64,000 nt of DNA from Ruegeria sp. 6PALISEP08 (GCF_001238295.1 NZ_LGXZ01000010.1:62001-126000), one strand, 5' to 3'; shown: positions 42,515-50,795, counted from the stretch's first letter. Translations and numbers: made by a program. The notes: generated from the letters alone by a model not told the origin.

Positions 42515-42904
42515 TCAGCTGTCTTCGCACAAGCGTGGCAGTTTGAACCGATACCGGGCTTCGCCACTTTCGACATACACGCGTTTCTCGATGCAAGCCG
42601 TTGTGCCCACGGTCTGTGAAATTTGGGATTCGGTCGAAGTGATCGACGTGGCAGATCCATCCGGCAAACGAACAGAGGCGATGACGCCGTTCTTAAGATC
42701 TCCGTTTACCGCCGTGGCAGACAAAACCGGCACAGTCAGGAAGGCTTCGTGCGCGTGTTCCCCTTCATCACCCAGCAGAAACAGGAACGTAACGATAACG
42801 ATCATGACAACGCCGCCGGCCAAACCAAGGCCCCAGGTTTTGAGAAAGGCATAAACAGAGACGGCACGGTGCGGGCCAAAAACAGCAGATAGAACGTTCA
42901 GCAT
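42515..42904 (-). CDS. Single-pass membrane protein of unknown function
   Basis: A 129-residue protein I do not recognise. It has one strong transmembrane helix (about 24-44, 'LGLAGGVVMIVIVTFLFLLG'), a short cytoplasmic N-terminus and a mostly hydrophilic C-terminal domain of about 80 residues. Two cysteines (near 104 and 126, 'TTACIEK' and 'RLCEDS') could form a disulfide if the domain is periplasmic. It follows trcR on the same strand but a terminator hairpin separates them. Confidence 0.65.
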   Translation of the reverse strand: MLNVLSAVFGPHRAVSVYAFLKTWGLGLAGGVVMIVIVTFLFLLGDEGEHAHEAFLTVPVLSATAVNGDLKNGVIASVRLPDGSATSITSTESQISQTVGTTACIEKRVYVESGEARYRFKLPRLCEDS

Positions 42905-42914
42905 GGCAAGTCCG

Positions 42915-42945
42915 TTAAAAAGCCCCAGCCGTTCTGGCCGGGGCT
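42915..42945 (-). terminator. Rho-independent terminator downstream of trcR
   Basis: On the minus strand AGCCCC/GGGGCT closes a stem with one mismatch and an inner GGC/GCC pairing, followed by TTTT. It separates trcR from the membrane-protein gene. Confidence 0.8.
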
Positions 42946-42954
42946 GATTGTGCG

Positions 42955-43713
42955 TTAGGGGCGAAGATCATCTTCGTCTTCGTCATCAGCCCCACCTTTG
43001 GGCAGATTAAAGAAGCTGTCAGCATCGATGATCGCTTCTTCTTTCTCTTCCTCAGGTTCATCGGACAGTGAGAACGTTTCGAGCCCTTCAATCGCGGTTG
43101 GGATTTTTGGCGCAGCGTCCATTTCCAGCGACTGTTCGGTCGACACCAGTTTGCGACGTTCATCATCGCTCATCACACCGCCTTCTGCGGCTTTCTTGGC
43201 GGCGGCCTTCTGCACGATGGCGTCCAGCTCGGACTGTTTGCACAGGCCCAGAGCGACTGGGTCGATCGGTTGCATGTTGGCGATGTTCCAGTGGGTGCGC
43301 TCGCGGATCGACTGGATGGTGGGTTTGGTGGTGCCCACCAGCTTGGCAATCTGACCATCGCTGAGTTCCGGGTGGAACTTGACCAGCCACAGGATCGAGT
43401 TCGGACGGTCCTGACGCTTGGACAGCGGTGTGTAACGCGGACCACGACGTTTTTCTTCGCCCGAAGCGGCCGGGTTGAACTTGAGCCTCAGCTTGTGAAG
43501 CGGGTTGTTCTGCGCCGCGTTGATCTCGTCCTGGGTCAGCTGGTTGTTGGCAATCGGGTCAAAACCCTTCACGCCAGCAGCGACATCGCCGTCAGCGATG
43601 CCTTGCACTTCCAATTCGTGCATCCCTACGAAGTCCGCGATCTGCTTGAAGCTGATCGTGGTGTTGTCCACCAGCCATACGGCGGTTGCCTTGGCCATAA
43701 GCGGTTTTGCCAT
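42955..43713 (-). CDS. trcR: Cell-cycle transcriptional regulator TrcR (DUF1013)
   Basis: A 252-residue alphaproteobacterial DUF1013 protein. The core (about 1-160) includes 'TAVWLVDNTTISFKQIADFVGMHELEVQGIADGD' and a second helix-turn-helix-like stretch 'LSDGQIAKLVGTTKPTIQSIRERTHWN'. The acidic C-terminal tail (about 200-252) is low complexity. The family is linked to cell-cycle control with CtrA/GcrA-type networks in alphaproteobacteria. It is monocistronic with its own terminator. Confidence 0.9.
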   Translation of the reverse strand: MAKPLMAKATAVWLVDNTTISFKQIADFVGMHELEVQGIADGDVAAGVKGFDPIANNQLTQDEINAAQNNPLHKLRLKFNPAASGEEKRRGPRYTPLSKRQDRPNSILWLVKFHPELSDGQIAKLVGTTKPTIQSIRERTHWNIANMQPIDPVALGLCKQSELDAIVQKAAAKKAAEGGVMSDDERRKLVSTEQSLEMDAAPKIPTAIEGLETFSLSDEPEEEKEEAIIDADSFFNLPKGGADDEDEDDLRP

Positions 43714-43843
43714 CAGCCCGTCTCCTATACATACATCTGTCCCGTCGCCGGAATTCGGCGGCCCCTTGGTCTTGAGGCAGGTTTCCGTTGTCGGGGAACT
43801 TGGGCCGTATATAGTCGCGCAAAGGCAAGAAGGGAAGAGGTGA

Positions 43844-44473
43844 ATGCGCTGGGTCGTATTGTGGGTTTTTAGCGCGTTTGCTGCGCTGGCCGAAGGCGAA
43901 AAGGCCGGAGAGTTCGATTACTATGTTCTGTCGCTTAGCTGGTCGCCCAACTGGTGCGCCCGCGAAGGTGATGCGCGTGGGTCCGATCAGTGCGATGCGC
44001 GTCATGATCATGGCTGGATTCTGCATGGCCTTTGGCCACAATTCCATCAGGGATGGCCGTCCTATTGCAGAACGCCCGAAGCGCCTCCGACCCGTCGTAT
44101 GACACGCGAAATGGAAGATATTCAGGGCAGTGCGGGTCTGGCCTGGCATCAGTGGAAAAAACACGGCACCTGTTCCGGACTGTCTGCGCCCGACTATTTC
44201 GCCCTGTCCCGACGCGCCTATGACGCGGTCAAGCGCCCACAGGTGTTTCGCAAGCTGGACTCATCCGTCACCCTACCCGCTACAGTGGTCGAAGAGGCGT
44301 TCCTGAAGGCCAATCCCGGTTTGAAACGGGACATGATCACCGTCACATGCAAGCAGGGCTATATCGAAGAGATCCGCCTGTGCCTGTCGCGCGACCTTGG
44401 TCCAGTGCCCTGTGGCGGCGACGTGATCCGCGACTGTACCGCCAAGGACGCGCTGTTCGATCCGATTCGTTAA
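43844..44473 (+). CDS. Ribonuclease T2 family protein
   Basis: A 209-residue secreted endoribonuclease. It has a short signal sequence (MRWVVLWVFSAFAALA). CAS I is 'ILHGLWPQF' with His61. CAS II is 'WHQWKKHGTCSG' with His102, Lys106 and His107, where most members have Glu in place of Gln103. Several cysteines suit disulfides in the periplasm. It may scavenge RNA phosphate. The 3' end overlaps the convergent next gene by four bases. A ribosome-binding site AAGAGG precedes the ATG. Confidence 0.9.
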   Translation: MRWVVLWVFSAFAALAEGEKAGEFDYYVLSLSWSPNWCAREGDARGSDQCDARHDHGWILHGLWPQFHQGWPSYCRTPEAPPTRRMTREMEDIQGSAGLAWHQWKKHGTCSGLSAPDYFALSRRAYDAVKRPQVFRKLDSSVTLPATVVEEAFLKANPGLKRDMITVTCKQGYIEEIRLCLSRDLGPVPCGGDVIRDCTAKDALFDPIR

Positions 44474-44958
44474 AGCTTCTTGTTCTGGCAATCGCGGGCA
44501 TAATCCAGCGCTTTGGCGGTCCCTTTGAGGTCGATAGCCATCACCACTTCACCTGCGGGGTTATGAACGGTCATCGTTTTGTTCTGTGCGATGGCGTTCA
44601 CAAAGCTTCGATCGGTGAAAAACACCGTCGCGCCCGGTACATCTCGTTCGTTGAACCCAATGGCAGTCGCGTCATAGCTTTTGCCGTCCAGCTCAAACCG
44701 GATCGGATAGCTCTCGCCTTGTTTGATGTCGCCCCAAGCCTTGTTGTAAACGGCGAAATACCCGCGATTGCCAAGCGCGTCATAGCCAAGGCGCACCACC
44801 GAGAGATCCTGATACACCGTCTGGATCAGGCACCCGTTGCCAAGTGCGGGGTCCATCATGATGTTCCAGCCTTCGACAAAGCCTTTGTCGATGAGGTCTT
44901 GTGCGAGAGCAGAGGTGGTGGTGAAGGCAGCGAAGGTAAGGGCAAGAAGGCGGGTCAT
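44470..44958 (-). CDS. Secreted protein of unknown function (162 aa)
   Basis: The product begins with a clean signal peptide (MTRLLALTFAAFTTTSALA). The mature domain of about 140 residues has alternating beta strands ('GWNIMMDPALGNGCLIQTVY', 'SYPIRFELDGKSYDATAIGF') and two cysteines at the ends (near 43 and 158) that may pair. I recognise no catalytic motif. A 12-base direct repeat, two copies 40 bases apart, lies just upstream of its start, so it may be regulated. It ends inside the RNase T2 stop region. Confidence 0.7.
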   Translation of the reverse strand: MTRLLALTFAAFTTTSALAQDLIDKGFVEGWNIMMDPALGNGCLIQTVYQDLSVVRLGYDALGNRGYFAVYNKAWGDIKQGESYPIRFELDGKSYDATAIGFNERDVPGATVFFTDRSFVNAIAQNKTMTVHNPAGEVVMAIDLKGTAKALDYARDCQNKKL

Positions 44959-44974
44959 AGCACATCCACAAATC

Positions 44975-45026
44975 AGACAATCTATTTATGTCATTGTAAA
45001 TTGTCGTGGAAGTTAGACAATCTATT
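44975..45026. promoter_or_regulatory. Two direct repeats AGACAATCTATT, 40 bases apart
   Basis: Exact copies at 44975-44986 and 45015-45026, 17 and 57 bases upstream of the secreted-protein ATG on the minus strand. The region is AT-rich. This looks like a double operator, but no regulator is known. Confidence 0.5.
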
Positions 45027-45044
45027 AATTTCCAAGGGGCCGTG

Positions 45045-45389
45045 TCAGGTCTCCTCGCCGTTGGAACATATCTCAATTCTCAGGTTAACAATTGCCTGGT
45101 TCGGAACGTCTTCTGAATTCAGCGACCCTCCGACAGCTAACCATTCGGAGTATTCAGGGTTAATGCAATCAACGTATAGAGCGCCGAAAAAATCGCCGTA
45201 CTTACCTTCGCCGCGAACATAGACGTGCCTGTCTGTTTGTTCATCATATCTTTTGTCTTCCGGAATTGCGCTCCACCATTGTTTGTATGGCGGCGGTAGA
45301 TCGTGGGTGTCTTCGTATAAGTAGAGAGTTTCAGCAGCAATGGGCGAGGCGAAAGCACCAACAATTGCAAACAACGCTAAGTGTTTCAT
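45045..45389 (-). CDS. Small secreted protein of unknown function (114 aa)
   Basis: A signal peptide (MKHLALFAIVGAFASPIAA) is followed by a compact domain rich in Tyr and Trp ('LPPPYKQWWSAIPEDKRYDE') and two cysteines near 75 and 108. No family is recognised. My count of its coding lines gives about 47 percent GC, well below the neighbours, so it may be acquired or under different selection. The next gene on the same strand is the 162-residue secreted protein, 86 bases away. Confidence 0.62.
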   Translation of the reverse strand: MKHLALFAIVGAFASPIAAETLYLYEDTHDLPPPYKQWWSAIPEDKRYDEQTDRHVYVRGEGKYGDFFGALYVDCINPEYSEWLAVGGSLNSEDVPNQAIVNLRIEICSNGEET

Positions 45390-45543
45390 CGTGTTTGATA
45401 ATCCGTGAAATTAACAGAAAGCAACTCATCCAACAACTATACCGCTGTCAAGGTAGGTACCGCGATATTTGAGCGAGCGCCGTGCGCTGCGCTGGCGCCG
45501 ACTAGCGCAAAGGCAGCGCGAAAAAAAGAACTGGGAATTTGAG

Positions 45544-46137
45544 CTACAGTTCCTTCCGCGCCCGCAGCGCGGCCGTAATCGTCCCGTCATCCAGATAATC
45601 CAACTCACCGCCAATCGGCACACCCTGCGCCAGCGAGGTCAGGCGTACCTGACCCTCCAGTTGGTCTGCAATGTAGTGGGCGGTGGTCTGGCCGTCGACG
45701 GTCGCGTTCAGCGCCAGAATGATTTCGGTGATACCCTCGGAAGTCACCCGATCCCTGAGACGGGGAATGCGCAATTCATCCGGGCCAACCCCGTCCAGCG
45801 CAGACAATGTGCCGCCAAGAACGTGGTAGCGGCCTTTGAAAACAGCCGCGCGTTCCATCGCCCAAAGGTCGGCAACATCCTCGACCACGCACAGCTCTCC
45901 GGTCGCGCGGGCCTCATTGTCGCAGATATCGCAGATGTCGGTGGTGCCCACGTTACCGCAATTCAGGCATTCACGAGCGGTAATGGCAACCTGCTGCATG
46001 GCATCAGACAAGGGCGTCAGCAGAAGGGCACGTTTGCGGATCAGATGCAGAACGGCGCGACGGGCCGAACGGGGGCCGAGGCCGGGCAGCTTGGCCATCA
46101 GTTCGATCAGATTGTCTATGTCGTTGTTGGAACTCAA
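45544..46137 (-). CDS. recR: Recombination mediator RecR
   Basis: A 197-residue RecR, which with RecF and RecO loads RecA onto gapped DNA. Features are the HhH region '[20 protein letters not shown]', the four-Cys zinc finger '[16 protein letters not shown]', and the Toprim domain '[16 protein letters not shown]' with '[14 protein letters not shown]'. No ATG fits; a TTG at 46137 with AGGAG eight bases upstream gives the usual N-terminus ([13 protein letters not shown]). It is the last gene of the dnaX-ybaB-recR unit. Confidence 0.95.
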   Translation of the reverse strand: MSSNNDIDNLIELMAKLPGLGPRSARRAVLHLIRKRALLLTPLSDAMQQVAITARECLNCGNVGTTDICDICDNEARATGELCVVEDVADLWAMERAAVFKGRYHVLGGTLSALDGVGPDELRIPRLRDRVTSEGITEIILALNATVDGQTTAHYIADQLEGQVRLTSLAQGVPIGGELDYLDDGTITAALRARKEL

Positions 46138-46157
46138 TCCGCACGCTCCTGCAAATG

Positions 46158-46179
46158 GGCCGGGCAAGGGGGCCCGGCC
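46158..46179. repeat. GC hairpin between ybaB and recR
   Basis: GGCCGGGC (46158-46165) pairs with GCCCGGCC (46172-46179) across six bases. It has no T tract on the minus strand, so it is probably an attenuating or mRNA-stability stem, not a full terminator. Confidence 0.45.
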
Positions 46180-46201
46180 TTTGGGTCGTCAGGAGTGTCT
46201 A

Positions 46202-46555
46202 TCAGAACGGCAGCTTGATGTCTGCTGGCAAGCCCATGCCTTCGGTCAGTTTTGCCATTTCCTCCTGAGAACGCTCAGTCGCTTTGGATTGGGCATCCTT
46301 GATCGCGGCCAAGATCAGGTCTTCTACCACTTCCTTGTCGTCGCCGTTAAAAATCGACGGGTCGATGTCCAGACCTTTCAGGTCGCCCTTGGCCGTTGCA
46401 GTTGCCTTGACCAAGCCAGCCCCGGATTCACCGACAACCATCATGTTGTTCAGCTCTTCCTGCATTTCGGTCATTTTCGTTTGCAGATCCTGCGCGGATT
46501 TCATCATCTTGGCCATGTCGCCCAGACCGCCAAGCCCGCCGAGTCCTTTCAGCAT
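46202..46555 (-). CDS. ybaB: YbaB/EbfC nucleoid-associated protein
   Basis: A 117-residue DNA-binding protein that forms tweezer-like dimers. It has a Gly-rich N-terminus (LKGLGGLGGLGDMAKMMKSA), a coiled helix 'LQTKMTEMQEELNNMMVVGESG' and 'GLVKATATAKGDLKGLDIDPS'. ATG 46555 has AGGAG upstream. It is the standard partner between dnaX and recR, but here a dioxygenase gene separates it from dnaX. Confidence 0.95.
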   Translation of the reverse strand: MLKGLGGLGGLGDMAKMMKSAQDLQTKMTEMQEELNNMMVVGESGAGLVKATATAKGDLKGLDIDPSIFNGDDKEVVEDLILAAIKDAQSKATERSQEEMAKLTEGMGLPADIKLPF

Positions 46556-46686
46556 TGGTATTCTCCTGTGTCTCTGTTTGGGTTCTAGATACGGGCCGCA
46601 GCCGCGTGGCACAAGAGTTGTCCCGCCGGTCGGAGAGCTCTTTGGCATAACCGATGACTCGAAGCGGGCGCGGGAGGGATGGTTTT

Positions 46687-47556
46687 TCAAACCACACGAA
46701 CTGCGTTTAAACCATCAGACTCGGTTACAGAGCTACAAATAGATTTCAGCGTTCTTGGATGGTTGTAGTCCCAGGGACGGCCGCGATGCATCGTTGCGCG
46801 TTCATCCCAGATCAGAACGTCTCCGACTGACCATTGGTGCGAATAGACATATTCGGGCTGCGTGCAGAACGCGATGGCTTCGTCCAGCAGAATCTGGCTT
46901 TCTTCATGCCCCATTCCTTCGATGGCAAAGGCGTGCGAGGCGATGAACAAGGCTTCTTCCCCGGTCACTGGATTTGGCCAGATTGCGCGCCATGGGCGAT
47001 CCGGCCATCGCGTCATTTTCGGCAGCGCAGCGAGGTCAGCTGAAATCTTTGATCGGGAATGTGACAACCGATGCCAGATGATGGCATCCTTGAGGGCGGA
47101 TTTCAGATGATCTGGCATATCCGCCCAAGCGGCACGCGTCGACGCGAGTTCTGTTTCACCGCCGGATGGAGGTACGACTTTTGCAGTCAGAATGTTGATC
47201 AGCGCCGGCGTCGACAGGAACGTGCTGTCCGTGTGCCACAACATGTTGGCCTGCAAGTCCAACAAGCGCAAATCGTCTTTCGCACGCAGTCCATCCTTGG
47301 TCTTGTTTGTCAGCTCGGGAAGCTGAAACTCAATATCGCGACCCGCTGCCATGGCTTCCCGGTTTTCCAATGGCCCAAAAAGTTCGGCAAGGCGCATGTG
47401 ATCCGCGTCAGATATCGATTGCGCAGGAAACAGGAGCGCAGAATGGGTTTCGAACGCTTGCCGAATTTCCGGAAAATAACGCTGTTTGGTGACGTCGCGC
47501 AAATCCAGGTCGTGAACGACCAATCCGAAACGTGGGTGCAGTGGTGACGTTCGCAT
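46687..47556 (-). CDS. TauD/TfdA-family 2-oxoglutarate-dependent dioxygenase
   Basis: A 289-residue Fe(II)/2-oxoglutarate dioxygenase. The iron triad is His108 and Asp110 ('MLWHTDSTF') with His257 ('ATMHRGRPWDY'), and Arg268 binds 2-oxoglutarate. The closest named types are TfdA-like herbicide/aryloxyalkanoate and TauD-like taurine dioxygenases; the substrate is not evident. ATG 47556 has GGAGG upstream and beats an earlier in-frame ATG. A perfect TTGACA hexamer lies upstream on the minus strand (47600-47605). Its place between dnaX and ybaB is unusual. Confidence 0.88.
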   Translation of the reverse strand: MRTSPLHPRFGLVVHDLDLRDVTKQRYFPEIRQAFETHSALLFPAQSISDADHMRLAELFGPLENREAMAAGRDIEFQLPELTNKTKDGLRAKDDLRLLDLQANMLWHTDSTFLSTPALINILTAKVVPPSGGETELASTRAAWADMPDHLKSALKDAIIWHRLSHSRSKISADLAALPKMTRWPDRPWRAIWPNPVTGEEALFIASHAFAIEGMGHEESQILLDEAIAFCTQPEYVYSHQWSVGDVLIWDERATMHRGRPWDYNHPRTLKSICSSVTESDGLNAVRVV

Positions 47557-47643
47557 GCAATCCCTCCCTAACATCATGGAAGGGTGTAATCGTTTGAAGT
47601 GTCAATCTGCTTCGTTTGCGACACGGGATCGATCGCTTTCGGG

Positions 47644-49407
47644 TCAGTCTTCCTCGAACGGGTCCCATTCATCTTCGACTTCGGGAAGCGCTTCGGTTTC
47701 GACTTGGGCAGCGCGTTGCTCTGGCGTCTCGATTTTTGTGATCTTTGCCTTGGGAAATTGAGCAAGCACAGCCTGAACCAGAGGGTGTTGTTCGGCTTCG
47801 GCTTTCAGGGCCAGCTCGGCCTCGTCCCGAATTTCCGCAATTGTCGGTGCATCCCCGTTCGAGACTATCGACACAGCCCACCGGTTTCCGGTCCAACGTT
47901 GCAGGGCAGAACCCAACCGGGGCGCAAGGTCGGTCGGTGCCTGCGCGGCGGGGGTGAATTCGATCCGACCGGGTTGATAAGACACCAGCCGCACGCCGTT
48001 TTCCACTTCGACCAGAAGCTTTACGTCGCGGTTGGTGCGGATCAGTTCGACCACATGCTCAAAGGTCGGATACCGGGCCAGGGCCGTCTGGACATCCTGT
48101 GCCAATGCGGCAACGGGCGCGCCGCTTGGGCCGCGTGGGGGCGCTGCGTATGCAGGTGCCGGGGCCGCGCTGGCCTGCACAGGCACTGCGCCCTGCCGGG
48201 ACACCGAAGCGCCGCCACCAGGTCCACCAGCCGGAGGTGGCGGGGCATCCTGCAACCGTTTGATTAATTCTTCAGGGCTGGGCAGATCGGCCACATGGGT
48301 CAGGCGGATAACGGCCATCTCAGCGGCCATCATGGCATTGGGCGCGGCAGAGACTTCTTCTAGCGCCTTCAGCAGCATCTGCCACATTCGGGTCAGGACA
48401 CGCATCGGCAGGGCCTCTGCCATGTGCTGGCCACGGCTTCGTTCATCCGGCGAAACAGTCGGGTCTTCGGCGGCGTCGGGCGTGATCTTTACGACGGACA
48501 CCCAATGCGTGATTTCGGCCAGATCGCGCAAGACGGCTAAAGGGTCTGCGCCTTCTGCGTATTGTCCGCTCAGTTCCGTCAGCGCGCCAGCGGCATCGCC
48601 ACGCAGGATCATGTCCATCAGGTCCAAAACGCGGCCACGGTCCGCAAGTCCCAGCATTGCGCGGACCTGTTCGGCCGTGGTTTCACCTGCCCCATGCGAA
48701 ATTGCCTGATCCAGCAGCGAGGTTGCATCCCTTGCAGATCCTTCTGCTGCGCGGGTGATCAGCGCCAGAGCATCTTCGGCGATCTGAGCGTTTTCGGCAG
48801 CCGCGATCTTTTGCAGAAGGCCAATCATGTCCTCTGGTTCGATCCGGCGCAAATCAAAGCGCTGACAGCGGGACAGAACCGTAACAGGCACTTTGCGGAT
48901 TTCGGTGGTTGCGAAGATGAACTTCACATGTTCAGGCGGTTCCTCAAGCGTCTTGAGCAGCGCGTTGAAGGCGCTGGTCGAGAGCATGTGAACCTCGTCG
49001 ATAATGTAGATCTTGTAACGTGCGCTGGCGGCGCGATAGCGGACACTGTCGATGATCTCGCGGATGTCGTTCACACCGGTTCGGCTGGCGGCGTCCATCT
49101 CCATCACATCGACATGGCGGCCTTCCATGATCGCCACGCAATGTTCGCATTGGCCGCAAGGCTCGGTCGTTGGGCTGCCAGCGCCGTCGGGACCGATGCA
49201 GTTCATGCCCTTGGCGATGATCCGCGCGGTGGTGGTTTTACCGGTGCCGCGAATGCCGGTCATGATGAAAGCCTGCGCAATCCGGTCCGCTTCGAATGCG
49301 TTTTTCAGGGTGCGCACCATGGCATCCTGGCCCACCAGATCGGCAAAGGTTTCCGGGCGATATTTGCGGGCGAGAACCTGATAGGCGGGGCTGGGAGTGT
49401 CGGTCAT
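47644..49407 (-). CDS. dnaX: DNA polymerase III subunit gamma/tau
   Basis: A 587-residue clamp-loader ATPase. Walker A is 'TGIRGTGKTTTARI' (about 49-62). The zinc module has Cys at 'MNCIGPDG' and 'EPCGQCEHC'. Walker B is 'IYIIDEVHMLS' and the sensor region is 'TVLSRCQRFDLRRI'. The C-terminal third holds a Pro/Ala-rich linker and the tau-specific domain, with an acidic tail 'EVEDEWDPFEED'. No slippery heptamer was identified with certainty. It heads the operon with the dioxygenase, ybaB and recR genes. Confidence 0.96.
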   Translation of the reverse strand: MTDTPSPAYQVLARKYRPETFADLVGQDAMVRTLKNAFEADRIAQAFIMTGIRGTGKTTTARIIAKGMNCIGPDGAGSPTTEPCGQCEHCVAIMEGRHVDVMEMDAASRTGVNDIREIIDSVRYRAASARYKIYIIDEVHMLSTSAFNALLKTLEEPPEHVKFIFATTEIRKVPVTVLSRCQRFDLRRIEPEDMIGLLQKIAAAENAQIAEDALALITRAAEGSARDATSLLDQAISHGAGETTAEQVRAMLGLADRGRVLDLMDMILRGDAAGALTELSGQYAEGADPLAVLRDLAEITHWVSVVKITPDAAEDPTVSPDERSRGQHMAEALPMRVLTRMWQMLLKALEEVSAAPNAMMAAEMAVIRLTHVADLPSPEELIKRLQDAPPPPAGGPGGGASVSRQGAVPVQASAAPAPAYAAPPRGPSGAPVAALAQDVQTALARYPTFEHVVELIRTNRDVKLLVEVENGVRLVSYQPGRIEFTPAAQAPTDLAPRLGSALQRWTGNRWAVSIVSNGDAPTIAEIRDEAELALKAEAEQHPLVQAVLAQFPKAKITKIETPEQRAAQVETEALPEVEDEWDPFEED

Positions 49408-49494
49408 GTTTTCTCGGTCGGATTCGGGGCTTCGGCACAGCGTAGTGGCCGCTGTCGTTTACGTCCACAGCATGGCGCGATGATTTTTGATTTA

Positions 49495-49510
49495 GAAACC
49501 GGCCGGTTTC
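49495..49510. promoter_or_regulatory. Perfect 16-bp palindrome between dnaX and the phosphatase gene
   Basis: GAAACCGGCCGGTTTC is fully self-complementary. It lies 88 bases upstream of dnaX and 70 bases upstream of the divergent phosphatase gene. It is a possible dimeric-regulator site; no known factor is assigned. Confidence 0.4.
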
Positions 49511-49579
49511 GCACTAAGCTGTTCCAACAGATTTAAAGACTCATATTTGTAACGAGTTCTGGGTGGAGGACACAGGTTC

Positions 49580-50080
49580 ATGTCGCAGCTGGTTATCTAT
49601 GCCTTGCAAGTCGCAGGGGGAACGCTTGCCCTGACGTCGATGCCCGGACGCGGTGGTGATTACGGGGGTGATCTTGAAACGATTGCGGCATGGAAGCCGG
49701 GGCTTGTTGTTTCAATGACAACGGATGTCGAGATGCTTCAGCATGGGGCTCAGGATTTCGGCAGCGATATCCAAAGCCGCGCGAGCCGGTGGGTGCATCT
49801 GCCGATCGAAGACTTTGGTGCACCTACTGCAGCAGTTGAAGAGGCATGGCCCGGCGTCAGCGCCGCCGCCCGGCACGCCCTGGCTGGAGGAGGCCGGGTG
49901 CTGGTGCATTGTCGGGGCGGCTGCGGCAGGTCGGGGATGGTTGTCCTGAGGCTGATGGTCGAATGCGGCGAGCGGGCAGACAAGGCCCTTGAGCGTTTGC
50001 GGGCGTTGCGTCCCTGTGCCGTGGAAACAGATGCCCAACTGGCCTGGGCGGCACGGGAATTTCAGACTCAGGTCGTGTAG
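49580..50080 (+). CDS. Dual-specificity/tyrosine phosphatase-like protein
   Basis: A 166-residue cysteine phosphatase. The P-loop is 'VLVHCRGGCGRSGM' with nucleophile Cys111 and Arg117. The general acid is probably Asp78 in 'LPIEDFGAP'. The size fits the cyclin-phosphatase/DSP-like bacterial group, which act on phospho-tyrosine, phospho-serine or small phosphates. It converges on the riboswitch-controlled orphan gene two bases away. It is transcribed away from dnaX across a shared promoter region. Confidence 0.85.
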   Translation: MSQLVIYALQVAGGTLALTSMPGRGGDYGGDLETIAAWKPGLVVSMTTDVEMLQHGAQDFGSDIQSRASRWVHLPIEDFGAPTAAVEEAWPGVSAAARHALAGGGRVLVHCRGGCGRSGMVVLRLMVECGERADKALERLRALRPCAVETDAQLAWAAREFQTQVV

Positions 50081-50082
50081 TC

Positions 50083-50490
50083 TTAGGCCGAAAGATGTTC
50101 AGGCGCGTGCACGGGTTTGCGGGGCTGCAGCGCTACAACCTCGATTATCGCGCAGGGTGGGTCTGCAATGAGGCCGGACGGCAAGGTGGTGAACGTATTC
50201 CCAAAGATCAGATCGGCGTACGCGTTCAGGTCCTCGGGCTGAGCTTCAGACTGTGTGCCGCAAAAGATGCGAATTCTGTCTGATTGAGCTCGAATGGTTG
50301 CGTGGCACCCTTCCGCGCAATGCGCCAATTCACTGCCGCCATCAAACTCGAATTCGTCGCCTGTGGCCGCTGTGGCCTGAGTCATAGCCTCGGAAACCGA
50401 GCGCGCAAGTCGCGCCAAGGCGGGGCAGGTTTTGCCTGTCCGCTGACATACCGTTGCGCTGTATTCATGTGTCTTTGTCTTCCAGATCAT
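50083..50490 (-). CDS. Cys-rich orphan protein under a cobalamin riboswitch
   Basis: A 135-residue protein with no family I can name with confidence. Five cysteines (15, 22, 58, 62, 77), in 'VCQRTGKTCPAL', 'LAHCAEGCHATI' and 'IRIFCG', suggest metal or redox chemistry. The layout, including a late 'DLNAYADLIFGNTFTTLPSG', faintly recalls the predicted metal-binding DUF1636 family seen with cobalamin genes; this is weak. ATG 50490 has GGAGGG upstream. The gene is the only one downstream of the B12 riboswitch, since the next gene converges on it. Expression should fall when cobalamin is plentiful. Confidence 0.72.
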   Translation of the reverse strand: MIWKTKTHEYSATVCQRTGKTCPALARLARSVSEAMTQATAATGDEFEFDGGSELAHCAEGCHATIRAQSDRIRIFCGTQSEAQPEDLNAYADLIFGNTFTTLPSGLIADPPCAIIEVVALQPRKPVHAPEHLSA

Positions 50491-50589
50491 CCTGCGCCCT
50501 CCGCGCGTGTTGGACAGGAAGATCGGGTCAGGTGGGACGGCAAAGTGCAGTCAGGACCTGCCCGGACACCCCGCCCGAGTTTCGGTTTC

Positions 50590-50795
50590 AATTCCGATGG
50601 CAGGTCTCCTGACTTGCGGGTCTTGGCTTTGCCGACCTTCCCAGCCCTGGGGGCCAGTGGTGTTTTGGCATCGCTCACCGCTTACAGTTGCGGGGGCAGT
50701 CGCGGATTTGGTTTGCACCTGAATGACCAGGCTGAACCGCACCGTGTTCCCTTTTCATCCCGACCCCTTGTGGGGGACAGGAACCATCACACAAC
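50590..50795 (-). ncRNA. Cobalamin riboswitch
   Basis: Read on the minus strand, the segment has the AdoCbl riboswitch order: an AAGGGAAC..GGTGCGG start, 'CTGCCCCCGCAACTGTAAGCG', 'CCACTGG', 'GGGAAGG', 'AAGACCCGC' and the B12 box 'AGTCAGGAGACCTGCC' ending near 50599. About 100 bases separate it from the orphan-gene start, and no clear intrinsic terminator lies between. Control by hiding the ribosome-binding site is therefore likely. Confidence 0.95.

Noticed and set aside
46687-47556. Taurine dioxygenase TauD as part of the sulfonate pathway
   Set aside because: It has family motifs only. It is 6 kb from the xsc block, shares no TauR repeat, and TauD would bypass Xsc.
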